Part shown: piece by piece, positions 1 to 8,500 of the stretch
How positions within the stretch are numbered: position 1 is the first letter of the stretch
How the letters are laid out: each line of letters starts with the position of its first letter
NCBI GenBank assembly: GCA_023129655.1
Contig: JAGMBN010000002.1
Coordinates: 1-34,495, forward strand
Length of the DNA: 34,495 nucleotides
Origin: a bacterium
GTDB lineage: Bacteria > JAHJDO01
Direction of reading: 5' to 3'
Made by a program: the position numbers and the translations under genes
The notes under the pieces: model-generated
What the model saw: the letters and a program-made list of their open reading frames with translations, nothing else
The model's database searches: none
Told to the model about the DNA's origin: nothing

Positions 1-560
1 TTCAGGATAGCCTTCTTAAAACATTGGATAAAATATTGAAAATATCTTTGAAGGCAGATGTTTTAATAATGTTCATAGGAGGCATAGCTGTTAGCGTGTG
101 GGGAGAACCGCGAACCACATATGATATAGATGCGGTTATAGGAATTTCCAGCTCTGAGAGCGGTAAGTTTCTTTTGGAAGCGAGTAAGCAAAACTTTACT
201 TATGACAAAAAAAATCCTGTGAAAACAATACAGAGATCAGATTTTATTACTCTTGTATCTTCGGTAAAAAACCATAAAATCTATGTAGATCTTTTTCTGG
301 CTTCGGGAGAGTATCAGAAAGAAGCTTTATCCCACAGGAAGGAGATTAAGCTCTCTGGCAGAAAAATCCCCGTTATTTCAGCAGAGGATTTAATTCTTTA
401 TAAATTATTAGCTGGACGAACTAAAGATATAGATGATATAAGAGAAATTCTTATCTCTCAAAAAGGAAAGCTGGATATGAGGTATATGAAAAAGTGGGCT
501 ATAAAGCTTGGAATAACGACTTTCTTAAATGATGAACTGGATTCGATCAATATAACATAA
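1..560 (+). CDS. Nucleotidyltransferase-like protein (AbiEii/DUF6036 type), 5' partial
   Basis: The frame is open to the left edge, so the gene is probably cut by the window. A TTG at 24 is a possible internal start, but the residues before it (QDSLLKT) look like family sequence, so I favour an upstream start. The visible part has the nucleotidyltransferase signature: FIGGIAVSVWGEPRTTYDID, meaning a GG loop followed by a DxD-like metal site, and later ISAEDLILYKLLAGRTKDIDD, typical of the AbiEii/DUF6036 superfamily. Some members are antitoxin- or toxin-linked, others are of unknown role. It ends 20 bp before rplA, a position where rplK or nusG is normally the neighbour, so it looks like accessory cargo in the L11-L1 region. 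Substrate cannot be told from sequence. Confidence 0.75.
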   Translation, partial: QDSLLKTLDKILKISLKADVLIMFIGGIAVSVWGEPRTTYDIDAVIGISSSESGKFLLEASKQNFTYDKKNPVKTIQRSDFITLVSSVKNHKIYVDLFLASGEYQKEALSHRKEIKLSGRKIPVISAEDLILYKLLAGRTKDIDDIREILISQKGKLDMRYMKKWAIKLGITTFLNDELDSINIT

Positions 561-580
561 TATAGAGAAGGCGTAATGTT

Positions 581-1270
581 ATGAAAAAAAGAGGTAAGAG
601 GTATCAGGCAGTTGAGAAGTTAATAGATAAAGAAAAAACGTATGATCTTTCTCAGGCAGTTGAATTACTGAAAAAGGCAGCTAACGCAAAGTTTGATGAA
701 ACGGTTAATATGGCTTTTCATCTGGGAGTAGATCCTAAAAATGCTGACCAGCAGGTAAGAGGTGTTATAAATCTGCCTCATGGAACAGGCAAGACTGTAA
801 GAATTGCGGCTTTTGTAAAGGGTGATAATGTTGATAAAGCTAAGAAAGCAGGAGCTGATTTTGTTGGGGATAAGGATCTGATGGATAAGATAAGCAAAGG
901 CTGGCTTGATTTTGATGTTGTAGTTGCAACGCCTGATATGATGAAAGAGATAAGTAAGTTAGGGAAGATACTTGGGCCGCGCGGATTAATGCCTAATCCA
1001 AAGAGTGGGACAGTTGCTTTGGATATAGCAGGAGCTGTAGCAGAGATTAAGGCAGGAAAAGTAGAGTACAGGCTGGATAAAGGAGCAAATTTGCATATAG
1101 TAGTAGGAAAGGTTTCTTTTTCCAAAGAGCAATTATCAGACAATATACTGACAGTTGCAAAGGAAATCATTCATGCAAAACCTGCGTCTTGTAAAGGGCA
1201 ATATGTAAGAAATCTTGCTGTTAGTTCCGCAATGGGACCGCCAATAAGGATGAATATAAATGTCAAATAA
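581..1270 (+). CDS. rplA: 50S ribosomal protein L1
   Basis: 229 codons, the usual L1 length. L1 binds 23S rRNA at the mobile L1 stalk, helps release deacylated tRNA, and in many bacteria represses its own operon. The hallmark GKILGPRGLMPNPKSGTV is present mid-protein, and the N-terminal KRGKRYQAVEKLIDKEKTY is typical. The ATG follows the purine run AGAAGG by about ten bases. rplK is not visible upstream; a nucleotidyltransferase occupies that place. Downstream is a 120-bp spacer of dispersed repeats before rplJ. Confidence 0.98.
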   Translation: MKKRGKRYQAVEKLIDKEKTYDLSQAVELLKKAANAKFDETVNMAFHLGVDPKNADQQVRGVINLPHGTGKTVRIAAFVKGDNVDKAKKAGADFVGDKDLMDKISKGWLDFDVVVATPDMMKEISKLGKILGPRGLMPNPKSGTVALDIAGAVAEIKAGKVEYRLDKGANLHIVVGKVSFSKEQLSDNILTVAKEIIHAKPASCKGQYVRNLAVSSAMGPPIRMNINVK

Positions 1271-1288
1271 CAAAAGAATTAAATTCAA

Positions 1289-1321
1289 GGCACAAAGTGA
1301 CAAAGGCACATAGGCACAAAG
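1289..1321. repeat. Short degenerate direct repeat (GGCACAAAG units)
   Basis: GGCACAAAG occurs at 1289-1297 and again at 1313-1321, with the related GGCACAT between them. It lies in the rplA-rplJ spacer and has no coding potential. It looks like a copy of a genome-wide simple dispersed repeat; that is inference from its form. Confidence 0.5.
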
Positions 1322-1359
1322 AAAAGATAATTAAAATTTGGATTTAGAATGACCGAACG

Positions 1360-1387
1360 TCCCCCTTTGAAGGGGGATTAAGGGGGA
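1360..1387. repeat. Palindromic dispersed repeat next to the rplJ start
   Basis: CCCCCTTTGAAGGGGG at 1361-1376 is an inverted repeat, followed by ATTAAGGGGGA, so a C-run is followed by two G-runs. The last G-run (1382-1386) is four bases before the rplJ ATG and is the only Shine-Dalgarno-like purine run there. Repeats of this form are widely dispersed in intergenic regions of some bacteria. The hairpin could sequester or expose the rplJ start, which is inference. Confidence 0.6.
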
Positions 1388-1390
1388 TGT

Positions 1391-1948
1391 ATGAACAAAG
1401 ATGAAAAAGCTAAAAGGGTAAAGGAATTAGTCAGGCAATTTCAGAAAAGTCCTAATAATATGGTATTTACAGATTATAAAGGGTTAACAGTTAAAGAGAT
1501 ATCAGGCTTACGGGAAACATTAAATGAAAAAGGAATATTGTATAAGGTTATCAAAAACAGACTTGCATGTTTGGCATTAAAGGAGAGTGGGCTGAAAGGT
1601 TTGGATCAATTTTTTACTGGTCCTACAGCTATTGCTTTTGCGCAGAATGATCCAACTGTTCCGGCAAAAGCGCTGTCAAAATGTTCAAAAGAATATGATT
1701 GCCTTAACATTAAAGGAGGGTTTATTGATGAACTTGTTTTTTCCGCAGAACAGATTAGAGAGATTGCTTTAATTCCTTCCAGAGATCAATTGCTTATGCA
1801 GTTAATAGGACAGCTTCAAGCTCCAATAGGTAATTTTGTATATTGTATCAGATCAATATTAGCCAGGTTTGTGTATGTGATTCACGCTGTAATAGATAAT
1901 AGAACTAATTCAAAGATAGAGGAGGTTGATAATGGTAACAAAAGCTAA
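1391..1948 (+). CDS. rplJ: 50S ribosomal protein L10
   Basis: 185 codons. L10 anchors L7/L12 dimers to the ribosomal stalk base and is the usual autoregulator of the rplJL leader. Recognised from TDYKGLTVKEISGLRETL and VIKNRLACLALKESG near the N-terminus and FTGPTAIAF in the middle; the C-terminal helix that carries L7/L12 is present. The leader is only about 120 bp and consists mainly of dispersed repeats, so the classical L10-binding leader fold was not recognised. The end overlaps the rplL start by 17 bp, implying coupled translation. Confidence 0.96.
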   Translation: MNKDEKAKRVKELVRQFQKSPNNMVFTDYKGLTVKEISGLRETLNEKGILYKVIKNRLACLALKESGLKGLDQFFTGPTAIAFAQNDPTVPAKALSKCSKEYDCLNIKGGFIDELVFSAEQIREIALIPSRDQLLMQLIGQLQAPIGNFVYCIRSILARFVYVIHAVIDNRTNSKIEEVDNGNKS

Positions 1949-2438
1949 GAAAGCAACAGAAAAATCAGTAGAGCCTAAGGATGTTAAATCATCTAAAAAG
2001 GATGATCCTAAAGTTCCTCAGGTTGAGGTGGAACAAAAGCCATCTACAAAAAAGCCGGATAAGGCTGGTATTGTAGATATGGTAAAGAATATGACGGTTC
2101 TGGAGTTATCTAATCTTGTCAAAGATTTAGAAAAGGAATTTGGCGTTACTGCTGCTCCGATTGGTATTGGAGCTGCCTCACCAGGCGCAGCGCCTGCTTC
2201 TGCTGTTTCTGAGGAAGAGAAAGAAAAAACAACGTTTACTGTCTTATTAAAGCAGTTTGGGGATAAGAAGATTCAGGTAATAAAGGAAGTAAGAGCTATT
2301 ACAGAGTTGGGACTTAAGGAAGCGAAAGACCTGGTAGAGAGTGCGCCAAAGCCTATTAAGGAAAATATTTCAAAGGAGGAAGCTGAGGAGCTTAAGAAAA
2401 AGTTAGAAGCTGTTGGTGCTGTTGTAGAATTGCAGTAA
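1932..2438 (+). CDS. rplL: 50S ribosomal protein L7/L12 with lysine-rich N-terminal extension
   Basis: I choose ATG 1932, seven bases after GGAGG at 1921-1925, rather than TTG at 1926. This gives 168 residues, against about 120-130 for the family. The canonical protein starts near residue 47 (IVDMVKNMTVLELSNLVKDL), followed by the Ala/Pro/Gly hinge and the C-terminal domain with KKIQVIKEVRAITELGLKEA and the final VGAVVEL. The first 46 residues are a Lys/Glu/Pro-rich, low-complexity stretch without hydrophobic segments. The C-terminal domain recruits translational GTPases. The first 17 bases overlap rplJ. Confidence 0.95.
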   Translation: MVTKAKKATEKSVEPKDVKSSKKDDPKVPQVEVEQKPSTKKPDKAGIVDMVKNMTVLELSNLVKDLEKEFGVTAAPIGIGAASPGAAPASAVSEEEKEKTTFTVLLKQFGDKKIQVIKEVRAITELGLKEAKDLVESAPKPIKENISKEEAEELKKKLEAVGAVVELQ

Positions 2439-2505
2439 AGGTAGTCTTTAAAGACATAATAATTGTTGCTAAAAATAGCCTAATTTAAATAAAGGGAAAA
2501 TAAAT

Positions 2506-5500
2506 ATGTCTCAACATGTAACTAATTCTTTTGGCAGAGATGTGTACTGTCAGATATCTCCTGTTATGAATATTCCTGATTTAATGTATGTTCAAAGGAT
2601 GCCATATGCAGAATTTCTTCAGAGGGATGTGAACCCTGCGAATCGTAAAAAGCAGGGACTTCAGGCAGTATTTAATGAGTTTTTCCCGATAATAGACGAA
2701 AGGGGGAAATCCTGCCTTGAATTTTTAAGCTATAGTATTGGTGACCCTAAATACAATGTAGCTGAATGCGAGAGGTATGGAGTGACATATGCTGCTCCTC
2801 TTAAGTTGAGAATGAAACTGACTATTAATGAAGAGAATTCCAGTAAAGCTGATAGCGCAAGAGAGCAGGAGGTGTATTTACTGGACTTACCTCTTATGAC
2901 AGAGCAAGGGACGTTTGTCATCAACGGAGCAGAGAGAGTTATTGTTAGTCAGTTACATAGATCTCCAGGTCTGTATTGTCAGAAAAAGGAAGTTTCTAAT
3001 GAGAAAGAGCTTTATTCAGCACGTCTCATTCCGAATAGAGGGGTCTGGCTTGAGTTTGAATTCGATGTCAATGATGTGCTTTATGTTAGTATGGACCGTA
3101 AAAGAAAGATGCTTGCTACAGTTTTACTTAGAGCGTTTGGATATGTGACAGATGAAGAAATTATCAGACTTTTCCATAATTGCAAGAAGAAGATAATTAC
3201 AAATAAGACAGTGCCTGATAATCTTATTGATGAAATTCTGGCAGAGGACATAGTTGATGAAAATACAGGAGAAGTTCTAGCAGAGAGTAAGGAGAGAATA
3301 ACTCCTTCCATTGCTAAGAAGATATTAACATTCAAAATCAAAAGTATAAACATAATAGAAATGGCTGGCAGAGATATTTCTATTATAAATACGCTTGCAA
3401 AAGATCATAGAAAATCGAAAGAAGAAGCTTTTGTAGAAATATATAAAAGATTGCGTCCAAGTGATCATTTTACAATAGATACTGCTGAGAGTTATTTTAA
3501 CGACATTATTTATAATCCTAAAAGATACGACCTTTCACAAGTTGGAAGATATAAGCTGAATCAGAAGTTAGGTCTTAATCATTCTTTGGACAAGACGACA
3601 TTAGATAAAGAAGACATAGTAAAAACAATCAATTATTTGCTTCTGGCAAAGCACAATAAAGAAGACGAGGATGATATTGACCATCTTTGGAATAGAAGAG
3701 TCAGGACTGTAGGGGAATTATTACAGACTCAATTTAGAATAGGGCTTGCTAAGTTAGAGAGATCCGTAAGAGAGAGAATGACATTTCAAGAACCTGATAC
3801 TGTTATGCCGCATAATTTAATTAATGGACGGTTAATTTCTTCAACGGTAAATGATTTCTTTGCGCGTGGACAACTGTCGCAATTTATGGATCAAACAAAT
3901 CCGCTTTCAGAACTTACTCATAAAAGAAGACTAAGCGCATTAGGACCTGGAGGACTTACAAGAGAGAGAGCAGGGTTTGAGGTTAGAGATGTTCATCCGA
4001 CCCACTATGGACGTATTTGTCCTATAGAAACGCCAGAGGGGTCTAATATTGGGTTGATAGCTTCTCTTGCCACATATACAGGGATTAATGAATTGGGATT
4101 GTTAGAAACGCCTGCAAGAAAGGTTGCTGATGGTCGAGTGACCAATGAAGTAGTTTGGCTGTCCGCTGATATTAGCGACAAAAATGTTGTTGCTCAAGCT
4201 AATGCAAAGATTGATAAAAAAGGCTATTTTGTTGAAGATGAGGTATCAGTTAGAGTTAAAGGCGATTTTCGCAAGGTCTCTCCAAGAGATGTGAATTTCG
4301 TGGATGTCTCACCTGACCAGATAGTTAGTGTAGCTGCAGGATTGATCCCTTTTTTAGAGCATGATGACGCAAATAGAGCTCTTATGGGGTCAAATATGCA
4401 GAGGCAGGCAGTTCCTCTTTTAAAACCGGAAGCTCCTTTGATTGGTACAGGAATGGAGGATATTGTTGCCAAATGGTCTGGATCCGCTGTTGCCGCTAAG
4501 AGAGCAGGGATTGTGGAATCGGTATGTTCTGATAAAATAATTATTCGTCAGGAAGAAAACGAGGGCGATTTTGATGAATACATATTGAGGAAATTTGAAA
4601 AATCAAATCAGAATACCTGTATTAATCAGCGGCCGATTGTTAGAGAAGGAGAAAGGGTCTCTAAGCATGACATCATAGCTGAATCTTCTGCTACAGATAA
4701 TAAGGAATTAGCTTTGGGACAGAATATGCTGGTGGCATTTATGCCATGGAGAGGATATAATTTTGAAGATGCTATTGTCATTAGTGAAAAACTGGTTAGG
4801 GATGATACCTGTACCTCTGTCCATATTGAGGAATTAGAAGTAGAAGCAAGGGAAACAAAACTTGGGAAAGAAGAGGTCACTCGTGATATACCCAATGTTA
4901 GTGAAGGAGACTTGGCTAATCTGGACGAGCATGGAATTGTGCGAATTGGGACACATGTGAAACCGGGAGATGTATTAGTAGGGAAAGTGACTCCTAAGAG
5001 TGAAACAGGCCTGACATCTGAAGAAAAATTACTGATAGCAATCTTTGGCGAAAAGGCAGGTGATGTGCTTAACACATCTTTAACTGTTCCTGTTGGTGTG
5101 GAGGGAATAGTTACAGATGTTAGAATATTGTCAAGACATGATAAGGACGATATTGATGCTTTGGGGAAAAAGATTATTGAGGATATTGGGTATAAAATTG
5201 ACATGGAGATCAGAAAGACTAAGAATAATCTGATTGAGACACTTGGAAGCCTTGTTAGAGGGAAAGTAATAGCTGAGGACCTGACTAACAAGAATGGAAA
5301 AGTCTTTCTCTCTGCCAGCCAGAAAGTTAAGAAAGAAGATGTACGGAAAATACCAATTAAGTATCTGAGAAACCTTAGAGTTAAAAATATCGACATCAAT
5401 AGAAAAATTCTTGCGTTAATTGAGAGCTTTGAGGGAAAGCTAAAGTCTTTTAGTAAAGAGAGAAAATTAGAAGTAGAAAAGATCAAGAAGGGAGATGAGC

Positions 5501-8500
5501 TTTCTCCAGGTGTAATAAAACGCATAATGGTTTATATAGGCAATAAAAGAAAAATCTCAAAGGGAGATAAGGTTTCCGGCAGGCATGGAAATAAGGGTGT
5601 GATTGCAAAGATATTGCCGGAGGAGGATATGCCTTATTTATCGGATGGAACATCAGTGGAAATTGTGCTTAATCCTTTAGGCGTTCCTTCAAGAATGAAT
5701 GTGGGACAGATTTTAGAGACTCATGTTGGGTGGGCAGCTAAAGTTTTGGGTATAAAGATTGCGACTCCTGTTTTTAATGGAATTAAAGAGACAGAAATAA
5801 AACAGCTTCTTAAAAAGGCAGGACTACCTGAAGATGGTCAGGTTATTTTGTATGACGGGATGACAGGCGAACAATTTGATAACAAAGTAACTGTTGGTTA
5901 TATTTACATGATGAAATTGTCACATCTTGTGGATGATAAGATGCATGCTCGCGCAACAGGTCCATATTCATTAGTTACTCAACAGCCTTTGGGAGGAAAG
6001 GCTCAGTTTGGAGGACAGCGTTTTGGCGAAATGGAGGTATGGGCATTAGAAGCATATGGCGCTGCTCATACTTTGCAGGAATTGCTTACAGTAAAAAGTG
6101 ACGACGTTGTTGGCAGAATGCAGATATATGAAAGTGTTGTAAAGGGAGAAAATACAGTTCAATCCGGCATACCAGAGTCTTTCAATGTTTTATTAAAGGA
6201 ATTGCAAGGCTTAGGATTTGGGGTTAAACTTATAATGGGCAAAAGACCTCGTATATTTCCCAATCTTGATTTTCAAAAATGGCAGCCTAACAATTCAGAG
6301 GGATTTCAAAGCAGAACTGGTGCGATTGAAGCTATATCTATTAGTTTGGTTTCCTCTGGGGAGATCAAGCTATGGTCTAAAGGAGAAGTTAAAAAGCCGG
6401 AAACTATAAATTATAGAACGTTCAGACCGGAAAAAGACGGGCTTTTTTGCGAAAGAATCTTTGGGCCAACAAGGGATTGGGAGTGTTATTGTGGTAAATA
6501 TAAGAGAATCAGACATAAAGGAATAATTTGCGACAGATGTGGTGTGGAAGTCACGCAATCTAAAGTAAGGCGTCAACGTATGGGGCATATAAGTCTTGCT
6601 TCACCAGCAGCTCATGTTTGGCTTTTTAAGGTTGTTCCAAGTTATATGAGTACATTACTTGATTTGAGTTTGAAGAATATAGAAAAGATTCTCTATTATG
6701 AGAGTTATATAGTGCTGGATCCTGAAAAGACCTCTTTGGAAAAGTATCAGCTTTTAAGCGATGAGGAATATGAAAAATACAGAGAAGAATTCGGAGATGG
6801 ATTTGGTGCGGAGATGGGGGCTTCAGCTATTAAAAAAATGCTGCAGGAGATTGATTTAGATAAACTTGCGGAAAGTTTGAGGGCAAAAGAGAAGAAAACA
6901 GTATTTAAACAGGCAAAGAAAAAGATTAATAAGAGATTGAGGGTTGTTGAAGCCTTTCGCGCTTCTGGTAGTAGGCCTGAATGGATGATTATGGATGTTG
7001 TTCCTGTTATCCCTCCAGACTTAAGACCTTTAGTTCCTTTGGATGGAGGGCGCTTTGCAACCTCGGATCTGAATGACTTATATCGAAGAGTTATTAATCG
7101 AAATAACAGGCTAAAGAGGCTTCTGGAACTAGGCGCGCCCAGTATAATTATTAGAAATGAAAAAAGGATGTTACAGGAAGCAGTTGATGCTTTATTTGAC
7201 AATGGCAGACATGGCAGGACAGTAGTTGGACATGGTAATCGCCCCCTTAAGTCTCTTAGTGACATGTTGGGTGGGAAACAGGGTAGATTTAGACAGAATC
7301 TTTTGGGAAAACGCGTTGATTATTCAGGAAGATCAGTTATTGTTGTGGAGCCAAAATTGAAGCTGCATCAATGCGGTTTGCCTAAGCGCATGGCATTAGA
7401 ACTGTTTGAACCGTTTGTGATCAGAAAATTAAGAGCGAAGGGAATAATAAATACTATAAAGAATGCGAAGAAGATGCTGGAAAAAGCAGAAGCAGAAATA
7501 TGGGATATTCTTGATGAGGTAATAAAGGATCGTTTCGTTTTACTTAACAGGGCTCCGACACTACATAGACTGGGTATACAGGCATTTCAACCTGTTCTTA
7601 TTGAAGGAAAAGCAATAGGAGTCCATCCATTGGTCTGCGCTGCGTTTAATGCAGATTTTGATGGAGATACAATGTCAGTACATGTGGCTCTTACACCAGA
7701 AGCAGAGTTAGAAGCAGAGTTTTTAATGTTATCAAGTAAAAACATTTTCTCTCCTGCCAACGGAGAAGCAATAGTAGTGCCAAGACAGGAGATCGTATTA
7801 GGATGCTATTACTTAACAAAAGAAAAGCATAGCAATAAGAGGGAAGAAAAAATATTTTCATCGTTTAACGAAGCAATTGCTGCATATGATTCTAAAAAAG
7901 TGGAATTGCATTCCATGGTAAAGATAAGGATAAATGGCGAACCAATAGAGACAACTGTAGGGAGAATTCTGTTTAATGAAATTTTGCCTTTCTCGTTACA
8001 GTTTGTAAATAGGGTGCTTGATAAAGACAAACTGAGTGACTTAATCGAAGAGTGTTTCAAAAAGGAAGGGTATCATCAGACAGTTATAATGCTGGACAGG
8101 ATTAAAACATTAGGATTTGAGATGGCTACCAGAGGAGGCATTTCCATTAGTATTGATAATCTGGTTATTCCTCCAATAAAGAATAAGTTGTTAGAACAAG
8201 GGAAACGAGAGGCCGGCATTATTGAGGAGCAGTATAGGAAGGGTGTTATTACCGACAGAGAAAGATATAATAAGGTGATTGACGTATGGACGCATATTAC
8301 GGATAAGGTCTCAGATGCCATGTTTAAAGAGATGGAAAAGGATCCTTTTAATCCTGTTTTAATGATGCTGCTTTCAGGCGCAAGAGGTAGCAGCCAGCAG
8401 ATAAGGCAATTGGCGGGCATGCGTGGGCTGATGGCTAGACCTAAGAAGAATATTACAGGAGAGATAGGAGAGATCATAGAAACTCCTATAATGACAAATT

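Noticed and set aside
1289..1321. Possible CRISPR-like repeat spacing
   Set aside because: Units are about 9 bp, degenerate and have no spacer structure; no cas genes are present in the window.
2444..2479. GTCTTTAAAGAC palindrome and GCTAAAAATAGC inverted repeat before rpoBC
   Set aside because: Stems are short and A/T-rich, with no T-run and no known operator match; not enough to call a terminator or regulatory site.
4626..5525. Long reverse-strand open frame of 299 codons inside rpoBC
   Set aside because: It is an antisense shadow of the RNA polymerase gene: Ser/Leu/Phe-rich, no recognisable domain, and no ribosome-binding site stood out.
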